Shown in pieces: positions 43,008-52,410 of a stretch of 64,000 nucleotides of DNA. The stretch is from the NCBI RefSeq assembly GCF_024623785.1, contig NZ_JANKBZ010000012.1, positions 62,001-126,000 of the forward strand. The letters are read 5' to 3'. The number at the start of each line of letters is the position of its first letter. Within the stretch, counting starts at the first letter, position 1. Source of the DNA: Archangium lipolyticum (GTDB taxonomy: Bacteria > Myxococcota > Myxococcia > Myxococcales > Myxococcaceae). The position numbers were made by a program, and so were the translations under genes. Below the pieces are notes generated by a model. That model worked only from the letters and a program-made list of their open reading frames with translations. It did no database searches and had not been told where the DNA came from.

Positions 43008-43225
43008 GCTTCCTCCTCCTTGGCGTGTCCGGACACGATTACAAGAATGATTGAAAATTTGGAAGCGCCTGTTATTTCGGAATAGCCGGTCAGATTCCGC
43101 ACAACTCCTGAGCCAGGATCCGCGGGCATCTTGGTCGCGCTCGAACCGCTGTTCGCCGCGTATGTTCGCGACCGGCAGCCCGGTGGACGGGCGTGAGCCG
43201 TCGACCTTCTCGCCGTTCGCTGACG

Positions 43226-43876
43226 ATGCGCATCCTCTTCCACATCCAGACCTCCCCCTTCGCCCGCCGTACCCGCCTCGCACTCGCGCACAAGGGGCTC
43301 ACCGTCGAGCTGCGCAACGTGCGTGCCCACCCGGAGCTCCTCGAGGAGTCGCGCCGCCTCTCCCCGCTCAAGACGACCCCCGTCCTCGTCGAGGAGGATG
43401 GACGTGTCCTCGGGGACTCGACCGCCATCTCCCACTACCTCGATCGGGCCTACCCCTCGGCTCCGCGTCTCTGGCCGTCGGAGCCCGATGATGCACTCGC
43501 CGTCTTCGAGATTGCCTCGCTCGTCGACCTCGCCCTGAACACCATCGCCGATCTCGGCGCCCGGTACTACGCGCTTCACTCCTCCGAGGCCTGGAGTGAC
43601 GTGAAGACCGAGGCGATGGAGCGCGCCCAGCGCGCGCTGGATGCACTGGGCCAGCGCGTCTCGGTGCTCTCGCGCCCCACCATCGCCCGTAGTGGCTGGT
43701 CGGCGGCGGATATGTGGCTCGTCACCGCTGAGCACTGGCTTGCCACGATGCCCGAGCGTGCGCCCAGGTTCCCCGTCATCGCGCAGCTGGCCTCGCTCGG
43801 TTGGCGCCTGCCCCCGGAGCTCTCCCGCTGGGCCGATCAGCACCGCAACCGGCCCGATGTGCTCGCGCTCGGCTAG
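43226..43876 (+). CDS. Glutathione S-transferase-family protein
   Basis: A 216-residue GST-like protein. The N-terminal thioredoxin-like domain begins ILFHIQTSPFARRTRLALAH, with the SPF active-site turn (Ser likely the thiolate-stabilising residue). It continues TTPVLVEEDGRVLGDSTAISHYLDRAYP, binding glutathione. The C-terminal helical part has SAADMWLVTAEHWL. It is divergent from the aminopeptidase-like gene. Substrate unknown. Confidence 0.85.
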   Translation: MRILFHIQTSPFARRTRLALAHKGLTVELRNVRAHPELLEESRRLSPLKTTPVLVEEDGRVLGDSTAISHYLDRAYPSAPRLWPSEPDDALAVFEIASLVDLALNTIADLGARYYALHSSEAWSDVKTEAMERAQRALDALGQRVSVLSRPTIARSGWSAADMWLVTAEHWLATMPERAPRFPVIAQLASLGWRLPPELSRWADQHRNRPDVLALG

Positions 43877-43943
43877 CTTCTTCGCGAACGGACAGCTCCA
43901 CCCTTCTTCGGCTCCGCCCCGCTCGAGGGAGCCGGGCTGGCGG

Positions 43944-44016
43944 TTACTTGCCGCCAGCCTTGGTGAACTGCATGAGCGCGTCAGACGTGAGCTTGTAGTC
44001 CGGGCTCAGCGACGTG
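43944..44016 (-). pseudogene. C-terminal gene remnant
   Basis: Read on the minus strand, a short frame gives HTSLSPDYKLTSDALMQFTK followed by AGGK and TAA at 43944-43946, with coding-like G/C third positions. It has no start and meets an in-frame stop about eight codons before the His. It looks like the tail of a lost gene. Parent not identified. Confidence 0.3.
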
Positions 44017-44154
44017 TGGCGTCGGCCGACACGTCATCTGGGTCAACCGACATGTCAACATGGTTGGATGCCCATGGCGAGGAGCTGTGGAACCACGTCA
44101 GGCGCCAGGCGTGCCACCAGTCGAAGTGGGGCAGAATCCCTCGAAGGAAACCCC

Positions 44155-45189
44155 ATGCACCCCGGTGTATCGCTGACGTCGGATGACACGGAAGACTGGC
44201 GCCTCCCCGTCGTGGGGCCTGGCCTGTTGCTGGACGTCCCCGCGAGGGGACGCTGGCTGCAACGCCCGTCCCTGCACCTGGAGGCGGCACCGCGCTACCG
44301 GCTGCGACTGGTGTGGCGTGGCCAGCCGCTGCTCTGGGCACGCATTGCCGGCTACTGGGACCAGTGCGTCCTCGTCCGCGGACCGGCGGATGTGCGGGGT
44401 GCCCTCCCCCTGCTGACGGCCCCCGACGTGCGCGCGGTAGGCCACGAGCCGGGAACGCCGGCCTGGTGGGAGGCCTGGGCGAGGCAGTGGGGACGCATGC
44501 TGGTGGACGCCTCCGAGTCCGTGCTCTACACCGGCCGCTGGTGCTTGCGCCCCATGCGAGCCATCTCCGCGAACCAGGCATCACGCCACGCCATCAGCAC
44601 GATGGAGTGGTCCTTCGGCCAGCCACCCATGCCGCCGCACTCGCTGGACGCTGTGCTGCGCTTCCGCTCGGCCTGGGTGGAGAACTGGTGGGAGGAGATT
44701 GCGGACCAGAAGCCGGGCACCGTGCTCCCCCTGCGCGCCCCCTCCGACGCGGAGGACGGCCGCATCAAGAGCTGGCGCAAGCGCGCGAGGGACGGAACAT
44801 TGCCGCCCGCACTGCTGCTCTACGTGGACTTCCTCGGGAAGTGGCTCCTGCTGGACGGGCATGACCGCATCCATGCGGCGCTGCTCGAAGGGCGGGACCC
44901 CCCGTTGATGGGACTGTGGCCCGTCGTGGAGACACGTCGCCCCGGGAGCAGGGTGCGCGAGGAGGGCGCGCTGATTGGCGCCGAAATCCAGCTGCGCGCC
45001 GGGGCCACGCCGGAGGTCATCGACCGCGTCAACCGCCTGCTGGTGCGCAGCTTCAGCTGGTCCGGACGCGGCACCGTCACGCGCGCGTGGCCCGTGGCTG
45101 GAGGCATCAAGGTCTGGCAGGCGGAGTTGCGCGCGTGGCGAAAGTGGAACCCCGCCCCCCTGGAGGCGGATGACGGGGATTGGCTGTAG
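44155..45189 (+). CDS. Uncharacterised protein with ParB/sulfiredoxin-like motif
   Basis: A 344-residue cytoplasmic protein. Not recognised as a named family. Near residue 235-255, LLYVDFLGKWLLLDGHDRIH followed by AALLEG resembles the DGHHR(L/I)xA motif of ParB-like nuclease/sulfiredoxin folds. The N-terminal half is Trp-rich (WWEAWARQWGRM; WVENWWEEIADQ). GAAGGAAA precedes the ATG. The next small membrane-protein gene begins 39 bp later and may be cotranscribed. Confidence 0.55.
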   Translation: MHPGVSLTSDDTEDWRLPVVGPGLLLDVPARGRWLQRPSLHLEAAPRYRLRLVWRGQPLLWARIAGYWDQCVLVRGPADVRGALPLLTAPDVRAVGHEPGTPAWWEAWARQWGRMLVDASESVLYTGRWCLRPMRAISANQASRHAISTMEWSFGQPPMPPHSLDAVLRFRSAWVENWWEEIADQKPGTVLPLRAPSDAEDGRIKSWRKRARDGTLPPALLLYVDFLGKWLLLDGHDRIHAALLEGRDPPLMGLWPVVETRRPGSRVREEGALIGAEIQLRAGATPEVIDRVNRLLVRSFSWSGRGTVTRAWPVAGGIKVWQAELRAWRKWNPAPLEADDGDWL

Positions 45190-45228
45190 ACTGGCCCATC
45201 ACGGTACCCACGGAGGCACTCTCAGGGA

Positions 45229-45567
45229 ATGTCGCTCATCGGATTGCTCGTCAGCCTGTTCCTGCAATGCTGCCTCGGGACCTGGCTGTTCATGGTGGTG
45301 GCCTTTTCCGCTGGCGGGCTGGGGAATGGCCGCACCCTCCCGACCTGGCAGACCCGGGTGCTGGACCTGAGCCTGCTCGCCGTGCCGGCATCCAGTGCGG
45401 TCGTGGCACTGGGGATGCTCGCGCTGTATCTGGTGGGGTCCCCCTGGCTCTCCTGGTGGTGGAATGCCCTGCCGGTAGGAGTCGGGCTGGTGTACTTCTT
45501 GTTCTTCGGCTACGCATCCCGCTCGAGAACGAACCGGCATGTGGCCTCGTCACCCGGGCGGGATTGA
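45229..45567 (+). CDS. Small membrane protein, hypothetical
   Basis: A 112-residue protein with three hydrophobic stretches (about 4-26, 45-68, 74-95) and a basic tail. Not recognised. ATG 45229 directly follows AGGGA. It may be cotranscribed with the ParB-like-motif gene. Confidence 0.45.
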   Translation: MSLIGLLVSLFLQCCLGTWLFMVVAFSAGGLGNGRTLPTWQTRVLDLSLLAVPASSAVVALGMLALYLVGSPWLSWWWNALPVGVGLVYFLFFGYASRSRTNRHVASSPGRD

Positions 45568-45661
45568 AGCCCGATGTGGATGTTGCTTCATTCACCATGA
45601 TGGGTGACGATGCGCTCATCGCTGGGGTATCGACATGGACACCGCGTCTGCAGACCACTGA

Positions 45662-45693
45662 GCCGCAACAACAACGGAAGTCGTTGTTGCGGC
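45662..45693 (+). promoter_or_regulatory. Stem-loop 82 nt upstream of the Cml-like exporter gene
   Basis: GCCGCAACAACAAC (45662-45675) and GTCGTTGTTGCGGC (45680-45693) form a 14-position stem with one mismatch around a GGAA tetraloop. It lies inside a short open frame (ATG 45598 to TAA 45719) ahead of the exporter. cmlA-type genes are known to be controlled by leader-peptide attenuation, so a regulatory role is plausible. A terminator for the previous gene is the alternative. Confidence 0.45.
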
Positions 45694-45775
45694 CATCTGC
45701 TTCAGACATCCACGAGTAACGTCCTGGAGAGGCAGATCGCCGCCAAATGTTCCTCATTTGCGCGGGTGTATCGTC

Positions 45776-47005
45776 ATGCCTCGAGAAAACCGTCCGGTCT
45801 GGACTCATTCGCTTTCCGTAGCACTGCTGCTGATGGCCCCATTCGACCTGCTGGCGTCGATGGCCATGGACCTCTATCTGCCGGTGGTGCCGGCAATGCC
45901 GGCCATTCTCGCCACCTCGCCCGAGGTCGTTCAGTTGACACTGAGCCTCTACATGGTCGTCCTGGGCGCGGGGCAACTCGTGTTCGGGCCGATCTCCGAC
46001 AGGATGGGGCGCCGCCCCGTCCTCTTCGGCGGTGCGGTCCTGTTTGTCATTGCCTCCTTCCTGCTTGCCGGCACCACGTCCGCGGCGACCTTCGTGAGCC
46101 TTCGTGTCATCCAAGCCCTGGGGGCGGCAGCGACACTCGTTGCCACCTTCGCGACGGTGCGCGATGTCTATGCGGATCGCCCAGAAGGAGCGGTCATCTA
46201 CAGCCTGTTCAGTTCGATGCTGGCGTTCGTGCCGGCACTGGGACCGGTCCTCGGCGCCCTGATTTCCAACCATTTCAGCTGGCGAGCCAACTTCATCCTG
46301 CTGGGTGTCCTCGCGGGTATCGCCACGCTGAATGCGTTGCCAAAGTGGAACGAAACGAGGCCCCTGAATGGAATCAGGCCGCACGTGGCGTTCGGGCCGA
46401 TTCTCACCGACCTCCCTTTCTGGAGCTACACGCTCGGGTTCAGCGCGGCGATGGGCGCGTTCTTCGTCTTCTTCTCGACGGCCCCCCGTGTCCTCATCGA
46501 TCGAGTCGGCTTTTCGCAGCTCGGCTTCAGCCTCGTGTTCGCCACGGTGGCGCTCGTCATGATCGCGACGACACGGTTCGCCAGGCTGTTCGTGGCGCGG
46601 TGGGGTAACGCCGGGAGCCTCGTCCGCGGAATGGGACTGTTGCTCCTGGGGGCGGCACTCCTGGCGACGGGTGAGCTGACCGCCGCTCCGTCCTTCTGGG
46701 TCTTCATCCCACCGATGTGGCTCATCGCGATGGGCATCGTCTTCACCTGTTCGGTGACAGCGAATGGCGCGCTCCAGGCCTTTGGCCATGTCGCTGGCAC
46801 GGCGACCGCCCTCTATTACTGCATCGAAAGCCTCATCGTCGGTGCGGTGGGGACGGCACTGGTGGTTCTCTTGCCCGGCGACACGGCATGGCCGCTGGTT
46901 GCCTATTGCACGCTCATGGCGCTCGTCACGCTGGGTTGCAGGAGGCAGGTGGATTCCACTCAGAAGGCCCAGCCCACGGCCAGCGAGGTGCGCTCTCCTC
47001 ATTAG
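45776..47005 (+). CDS. CmlA/FloR-like MFS drug exporter (Bcr/CflA family)
   Basis: A 409-residue, 12-segment proton antiporter. The N-terminal MAPFDLLASMAMDLYLPVVPA, the motif FGPISDRMGRRPVLFGGAVL, RVIQALGAAATLVATFATVRDVYA, the FFVFFSTAPRVLIDRVGFSQ region and NGALQAFGHVAGTATALYYCI all match the chloramphenicol/florfenicol exporters CmlA and FloR in order and spacing. Whether it confers resistance is untested. ATG 45776 aligns with the known start. Its base composition is slightly less GC-biased than neighbours, consistent with acquisition. Confidence 0.85.
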   Translation: MPRENRPVWTHSLSVALLLMAPFDLLASMAMDLYLPVVPAMPAILATSPEVVQLTLSLYMVVLGAGQLVFGPISDRMGRRPVLFGGAVLFVIASFLLAGTTSAATFVSLRVIQALGAAATLVATFATVRDVYADRPEGAVIYSLFSSMLAFVPALGPVLGALISNHFSWRANFILLGVLAGIATLNALPKWNETRPLNGIRPHVAFGPILTDLPFWSYTLGFSAAMGAFFVFFSTAPRVLIDRVGFSQLGFSLVFATVALVMIATTRFARLFVARWGNAGSLVRGMGLLLLGAALLATGELTAAPSFWVFIPPMWLIAMGIVFTCSVTANGALQAFGHVAGTATALYYCIESLIVGAVGTALVVLLPGDTAWPLVAYCTLMALVTLGCRRQVDSTQKAQPTASEVRSPH

Positions 47006-47063
47006 GCACCCGTGAGGGGCAGGGAGCGGGGCGGCACGAGGCCTCGCTCCCTTGGAAGTCGTC

Positions 47064-48689
47064 CTATCGCCCCGTGAGCGCCTCCGCGCGCGGCTTGCCT
47101 TCAGCCGATGCGGGCATACCCATCTCCAGGAGCGCGGACAGCGTGGGGGCCACATCCACCGGGTCGATCTCCTGGAGGTACAGTCCCGGCTTCACACCCC
47201 GGCCCGCGAACACCACCGGCACCTGAGACTCGTATGAGTAGGGCACGCCGTGGTTGGTTCCGCGTGGGTAGTCGGTCACGACCTGGAACGGCTTCACCAT
47301 GAAGAGCACATCCCCGCTGCGCCGCGGGTAGTAGCCGCGCCGCAGTGGCTCCACGAGGCCCTCGGTGTCCGGCGCCGTGTCCAGGTCATCCCGGGCCACC
47401 GCCATCACCGCGAAGGGCTGCTGCGCGAGCCATTCCGCCGCCGCTCGCCGGACCGCCGCGCCATCCACCTGGCCTGACTCCAGGGCCTTGCCTCCCAGGT
47501 ACACGTCCAGGTCCAGCATCTCCACCGTCACGTCTACCCCGAATTTCGTGCGCAGCTCCGTCGCCAGCGTCTTGGACATCTCCACGGAGTTGATGCGCCT
47601 GGCGGGCATGCCCGCCTGGGCCCAGGCCTCCGGAATCTCCGCGCCTCCGTGGTCCGCCGACAGCGCGATGAGCAGGTTCGCTCGGCCTCCCGCCGCGCGC
47701 TCGGCGGCCGCGATGAGCTCGCCCAGCGCCTGATCCAACCGCAGCAGCGAGTCCTGGATCTCCCACGAGTACGGACCGAACGCGTGGAACACCTCGTCCG
47801 TGCCGCTGAAGCTCACCGCGAGGATGTCCGGCACGTCGTCCTTGCCCAGGCCCTCCCCCACCAGCGCCGCCTTCGCGGCCTGCACCAGCAGGTCGTGCGA
47901 ACGGGGCGACACGGCGAAGGCCTTGTAGGACTTGGGGCCCGGTGCCGTGAGCCCATTGCGCAGGGAATGGGGGAACGTGCGGCCCATGCCATAGGCGTCC
48001 GGCTCCGCGGCGCGGTCATCCTCCCCCACGTACTCCGCGCGCGGGCGCAACAGCTCCCAGGTCTTGCCGAAGCCCGCGTCCGCCAGCTTGCGCGCGTTGA
48101 GCTCCTGCATCCACGCGGGCACCGCCTTCGCGTACCAGGTGCTCGTCACCATCTTTCCCTCCACCCCGTCGAACCACCACGCCTGGCCCAGCCGCCCGGC
48201 CAGTGGAATGGCCGCGCGCGCCTTGAACGACAGCGCCACCACCTTGCCCCTTCCCTGCGTGGAGACGCGCAACCGGTCCGCCAGCGTCTCCGCCATCAGG
48301 TTCTCGGGGCTGGTGTCCGAGGTGGGATCGGTGGCTCCGTCCAGGACCGGATGTGTCGGGTCCATGTAGACCTGCACGCGCTGGCCGGTGGCGCGGTCAT
48401 GGACGTCGTTGTCCACGATGCCGTGGCGCCAGGGGTTCGCGCCGGTGGCCAGCGTGGCGTGACCCGGTGCGGTACGAGTCTCCGCATAGGCATACCGGGC
48501 GTAGGGGTAGAACGCCCCCGTGTTGAGCAGCTGCCCCAGACCCCCCGTGAGGCGCGGACGGTTGCGCAGGAGCAGGTCGCTGCCCAGGGCATCCACGCTG
48601 ATGAACAGCGTGAGCTTCGGAGCCTTGGCGGAAGCGGGCAGGGCGAACAGGGTGGAGAGGGCCACGAGGGCGGCGAGGACACGCGACAT
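47064..48689 (-). CDS. Exported alkaline-phosphatase-superfamily phosphodiesterase (PafA/NPP-like)
   Basis: A 541-residue periplasmic metallo-enzyme. Signal peptide (SRVLAALVALSTLFALPASA). The metal and nucleophile site is ISVDALGSDLL followed by ETRTAPGHATLATGANPWRHGIVDN (Thr in the TAPGHATL block is the likely nucleophile). Further ligands: SFSGTDEVFHAFGPYS, ALSADHGGAEIPEAW, and the late NHGVPYSYESQVPVVFAG. It hydrolyses phosphate mono- or diesters, perhaps in phosphate scavenging. ATG 48689 begins the signal peptide. Confidence 0.88.
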   Translation of the reverse strand: MSRVLAALVALSTLFALPASAKAPKLTLFISVDALGSDLLLRNRPRLTGGLGQLLNTGAFYPYARYAYAETRTAPGHATLATGANPWRHGIVDNDVHDRATGQRVQVYMDPTHPVLDGATDPTSDTSPENLMAETLADRLRVSTQGRGKVVALSFKARAAIPLAGRLGQAWWFDGVEGKMVTSTWYAKAVPAWMQELNARKLADAGFGKTWELLRPRAEYVGEDDRAAEPDAYGMGRTFPHSLRNGLTAPGPKSYKAFAVSPRSHDLLVQAAKAALVGEGLGKDDVPDILAVSFSGTDEVFHAFGPYSWEIQDSLLRLDQALGELIAAAERAAGGRANLLIALSADHGGAEIPEAWAQAGMPARRINSVEMSKTLATELRTKFGVDVTVEMLDLDVYLGGKALESGQVDGAAVRRAAAEWLAQQPFAVMAVARDDLDTAPDTEGLVEPLRRGYYPRRSGDVLFMVKPFQVVTDYPRGTNHGVPYSYESQVPVVFAGRGVKPGLYLQEIDPVDVAPTLSALLEMGMPASAEGKPRAEALTGR

Positions 48690-48906
48690 GGTGGACAGCC
48701 TCTCCGGCCGGATGGTCAGAAGCAACCCACATGCGTCCCCACCGCCTGGACACGTCACCCTGCACTGATACTGGCGGCATGCACGGGGCAAGCCAGTTTT
48801 GGGGGCACGGGCCGTACAGGCGCAGCATCCACATACCCGGCCCGAGCGCCTCGAGCGCAGCCCGCGGCCGTTGGGGCATGCATCCTTGCCCCAGGCCCTG
48901 CGGAAG

Positions 48907-49262
48907 TTACGTGAACAGTCTCGTGCTTTCGTCGAGGCGTTCCGCGAGGCGGCTGCTCGGTGGAAGCCAGGAGATTTCTCGGCCGGTTTCCTCTCTTTCC
49001 TGCATGAACTGGACGCTCGGTTGGGAGAACTGTTCCTCGAGTTCCCTCCACCCGATGAGCTCCCACGCCCTCTCCTCCAGATGGCGGACAGCAATCTTGA
49101 AGAGGATGGGCTTGGAAGCGATCCGCTCCAGGTCGGAGTCCGGAGTGTTCGTCCTGTAATCGTAATAGGCATCATGCGGCAACTTGAGCACTCTGCCGTA
49201 GGCGAATGAGCCGTCAGCAAGAGGAACTCTCAAGAACGACCCGGTTTGTAGATCCGCGGCAT
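48907..49262 (-). pseudogene. Imm26-like immunity gene, frameshifted and truncated
   Basis: Minus strand: ATG 49262 opens MPRIYKPG and then stops (RS, TGA). One base later the frame continues SFLRVPLADGSFAYGRVLKL, AYYDYRTNTPDSDLERIASK and PILFKIAVRHLEE, characteristic of the Imm26 immunity family. So a single-base deletion near codon 8 has split it. After SVQFMQ the sequence no longer follows the family and ends early at 48907. The ATG stands only two bases after the stop of the presumed toxin fragment, the usual toxin-immunity order. Confidence 0.6.
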
Positions 49263-49264
49263 CC

Positions 49265-49549
49265 CTAATATGCCGTGCAAGGGTGAAGTTGGCCCCACAA
49301 CGCCGAGGCGGCGTCGTGGAACCTTCTGCCTCGTGGATTGTCTTTCGCCACGCCGCGCACGGCAGTCTCGGTGCGATAAGGCTCTCCGGTGTCAGCGCGG
49401 GCCCCTCCCAGGGAATCCATCAACTGCTGCTCTCTGCCGCGAATCCGCCAATACGCAACGTCGTCATATCTCCGGTCATGGTCAACGGCAGCCCCGACAT
49501 CGAACTTATCGACTTCCGCCTCGGTGAACAGTGCTCTGGGGTTCGGCAT
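49265..49549 (-). pseudogene. Fragment of a polymorphic-toxin C-terminal domain (candidate)
   Basis: A 94-residue frame on the minus strand: VDKFDVGAAVDHDRRYDDVA, YWRIRGREQQLMDSLGGARA and YRTETAVRGVAKDNPRGRRF are recognisably protein-like. There is no N-terminal delivery domain, and an in-frame stop lies four codons before the ATG. It is directly followed by the Imm26-like gene, which is why I read it as the surviving toxin tip. Toxic activity cannot be inferred. Confidence 0.4.
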
Positions 49550-49570
49550 TCTCGTTCTTCAAAACCTCTC

Positions 49571-49939
49571 CTACGGACTTTGGATCAATCCTGCCTGGTA
49601 GCCCTTCTTCATGGGCCGCACCACGGATAACAGTCTCTGCGCGCTCCCTTGCACCAGCGCTCGCACGACTTGGGGCTCGGTGCGATTGACTTTGTCGTAG
49701 AGCGCCGCCAGCGAGACGGTCTATTGCTTGTCCCTCTGTGCTTCAAATACCTCATCAATCCACTGCGAACTCAGGGCATGCTCGAGCGTGCGGCGCACCA
49801 TCACCGTCACGGGGCTGCGCTGCGTGAAACGCTCCACGATTGCATTCAAGACCACGTTCATTCCTCCGCGTCTGGGCGCGAGGAATTCGTCTTGGCCGTC
49901 CGCCATCCCGGATCCACCTCCGCCCAGGTGGGCATTCAC
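49571..49939 (-). mobile_element. IS4-type transposase N-terminal remnant
   Basis: Minus strand: VLNAIVERFTQRSPVTVMVR, then RTLEHALSSQWIDEVFEAQR, then an in-frame TAG at 49721-49723, then TVSLAALYDKVNRTEPQVVR and ALVQGSAQRLLSVV. Both parts match the start of IS4-family transposases, but the stretch normally between them is missing. The DDE catalytic domain is absent. It is a dead relic beside the decayed toxin/immunity pair. Terminal inverted repeats were not identified. Confidence 0.6.
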
Positions 49940-50069
49940 CTTCCCACCTGACCGCTATGGTAGCACCCTCCACATGACCTGAAATTTGACACTGTTTCCG
50001 GACACCGTCTTCGGAATCCATGACAGCTCTTGGGCGCTGGGCCTAGAGTGCGCGCCGTAAGGAGGAGTC

Positions 50070-52337
50070 ATGAGCGAGAAGTTCCATCCGAACTATGGCG
50101 GTGCAGCCACCGAGTCCTTGAGGGACGCGCTACAGAAGCGACTGCGCTCCAATGAACTGACGCACCGATTCCAGGTCACGGCTCAGCCCCGCGAGGCCCC
50201 CGCCGTTCCAGGAGGCCGCCAGGTGGAGGCCTGGTTCCTCGGGCCCCGCGCCGAGAATGCCGAGCTCTTCGAGCAGCTCGTCGTGGAGGCGCTGCGCGAT
50301 CACGCCTTCTGGCGCCGCAACTTCCATCCCAGCGATCCCCCTGCCATCACCCAGAGTATCAAGCGCGATCCGGGCTACCTGCAGGCGCTGGACACGCTCC
50401 ACACCGAGTTCGACACGCTCCTGGCAGAGCTCAAGAAGTCCGCCCCCTTCTTCAGCATGCGCTACCAGGGACACATGACGTGGGATCAGACGATCCCTGG
50501 CATGGCCGGGTACTTCGCCGCGATGATGTACAACCAGAACAACGTGGCGCTCGAGGCCTCGCCCCTCACCACGGTGCTGGAGGTGCGCGTTGGACAGGAT
50601 CTCTGCCGCATGCTCGCCTTCCCCGAGCACGAGGGGATCAAGCCCTGGGGCCACCTCACCAGTGGTGGCACCACCGCCAACATCGAGGCCATGTGGGCCG
50701 CGCGCAACCTGAAGTTCTATCCGCTCTCGCTCCAGGCGGCCATCCATGAGAGGCCTGAACTGGCCCCGTTGAAGGACTTCCGGGTCACCTTGCCCTCGGG
50801 CCGGAGCGCGCTTCTGGTGGAACTGGACACCTGGCGGGCGCTGAACCTGGGGGTGGACGAGGTGCTGGGCATCCCGGCCCGCATCGAGCAGCAGTATGGC
50901 GCCTCGCACGGCCTCACCGTGGCCAGACTCACCCAGCTGGTGTCGGATTACACACTGCAGGATCTGGGGCTCGTCGAGTTCACCCGCCGTCACCTGAACG
51001 GGGTGGGCTCACCCGTGTTCCTGGTGCCGGGCTCCAAGCACTACTCGCTGCCCAAGGCCGCGGCCATCCTGGGGTTGGGCGCGGACCACATGTACAGCAT
51101 CCCTCTGGACGTCGAGGGCCGGATGGATGTGGCACGCCTGGAGGCGAAGCTGGATCAGTGTCTGGCCGAACGCCGACCGGTGATCGCCGTGGTGGCTGTG
51201 CTGGGCACCACGGAGGAGGGGCTGGTAGACCCGCTCGCCAAGGTCCTGGCCCTGCGGCGGGACAAGTACCGTCCGGCGGATATCGAGTTCTGCGTGCACG
51301 CGGACGCAGCCTGGGGCGGCTACTTCGCCTCGCTGCTGCGCGAGCCGCCGCAGGGCATGCGGACCGCCGGTCCTACTCCAGCGCTCTCCCTGAGCACCTA
51401 CGTCACCGAGCAGTACCTGGGCCTATCACAGGCGGACACCGTCACCCTGGATCCCCACAAGACGGGCTACCTGCCCTATCCGGCGGGCGCCATGTGCTAC
51501 CGCAATGGCGCCATGCGCAGCCTGGTGGCCTTCGAGGCCCCGTATATCAACACGGCCGGCGGCCAGGAGGAGCTCACCGTGGGCAAGTACGGCGTGGAGG
51601 GCTCCAAGCCCGGCGCCGCCGCCGCGGGCGTGTACCTCAGCCACGCGGTGATCCCGCCGGATCAGCGTGGCTATGGGCAGATCCTCGGCAGAGCCCTGTA
51701 CAACTGCAAGATGTTCCACGCCGGGCTCTTGTTGATGAATGAGCCTTCGGACCCCTTCGTGGTGGTTCCCGGGCCGCGCTTCCAACTCCCGCCGTCCCTC
51801 ATGGAGCGCTACGGAGGCACCAGTCAGGCGCTGGAGCGCCTGCGGCACGTGGTCCGAGGCAAGAGCAGCGCGAGCCTCTTCTCTACCGCGGAGGGCGAGG
51901 ATCTGGAGTTGTTGCGTGAGATTGGCGCGGATCTCAACATCGTCACCTACGCCTTCAACTTCAAGACGGCCGGCGGGCTCAACCCCGACATGTCTCTGGT
52001 CAACCTCTTCAACCGGAAGATCTACGACAGGCTAGGGGTCAAGGCGGATGGCCGGGACATCTACGGCTACCAGCTGCTGGTGAGCACCACGGACTTCATC
52101 GAAGCGGACTACGGCAAGGCCTTCTTCGAGGACTACCAGCGGCGGCTGCTGGGCACCTCCACCCCCATCGGCCCCTCCGAAGGGAAGATCAGCGTGCTTC
52201 GGTCGGTGATCATGGATCCATGGATCGCCGAGGATCTCCAGGGGCGCCCCTTCATCGAGACGATCATGGAGGAGATGCGCTCCACCGTGTTGGACGTGCT
52301 CAAGGAGTTGCAGGAATCAGGTGAGCTGCCGTCCTGA
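50070..52337 (+). CDS. PLP-dependent group II decarboxylase-like protein
   Basis: A 755-residue fold-type I PLP enzyme, longer than typical glutamate or aromatic-amino-acid decarboxylases (about 470-600). Cofactor motifs: HLTSGGTTANIEAMWAARN, VLGTTEEGLVDPLAKVLALR, CVHADAAWGGYFASL (Asp binds the pyridine nitrogen) and TLDPHKTGYLPYPAGAM (Schiff-base Lys). The RYQGHMTWDQTIPGMAGYFA region is the substrate-site entrance. GGAGGAG lies 7 bases before ATG. Substrate not assignable; isolated from other biosynthetic genes. Confidence 0.88.
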   Translation: MSEKFHPNYGGAATESLRDALQKRLRSNELTHRFQVTAQPREAPAVPGGRQVEAWFLGPRAENAELFEQLVVEALRDHAFWRRNFHPSDPPAITQSIKRDPGYLQALDTLHTEFDTLLAELKKSAPFFSMRYQGHMTWDQTIPGMAGYFAAMMYNQNNVALEASPLTTVLEVRVGQDLCRMLAFPEHEGIKPWGHLTSGGTTANIEAMWAARNLKFYPLSLQAAIHERPELAPLKDFRVTLPSGRSALLVELDTWRALNLGVDEVLGIPARIEQQYGASHGLTVARLTQLVSDYTLQDLGLVEFTRRHLNGVGSPVFLVPGSKHYSLPKAAAILGLGADHMYSIPLDVEGRMDVARLEAKLDQCLAERRPVIAVVAVLGTTEEGLVDPLAKVLALRRDKYRPADIEFCVHADAAWGGYFASLLREPPQGMRTAGPTPALSLSTYVTEQYLGLSQADTVTLDPHKTGYLPYPAGAMCYRNGAMRSLVAFEAPYINTAGGQEELTVGKYGVEGSKPGAAAAGVYLSHAVIPPDQRGYGQILGRALYNCKMFHAGLLLMNEPSDPFVVVPGPRFQLPPSLMERYGGTSQALERLRHVVRGKSSASLFSTAEGEDLELLREIGADLNIVTYAFNFKTAGGLNPDMSLVNLFNRKIYDRLGVKADGRDIYGYQLLVSTTDFIEADYGKAFFEDYQRRLLGTSTPIGPSEGKISVLRSVIMDPWIAEDLQGRPFIETIMEEMRSTVLDVLKELQESGELPS

Positions 52338-52410
52338 GGACCGCCTGGGCCGTGGAGCCGTTGCTCAGGCTCCCGGCCTGATCTCCAGGGGCCGGCTCGA
52401 GGGGGATCCT

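Noticed and set aside
45290-47155. A 621-codon minus-strand frame opposite the Cml-like exporter
   Set aside because: Shadow of the exporter gene, without domain or codon support.
47064-49220. Extension of the phosphatase frame upstream to 49220
   Set aside because: The added 177 residues are Ser/Arg-rich non-coding style and overlap the Imm26 remnant; the signal peptide fixes the start at 48689.
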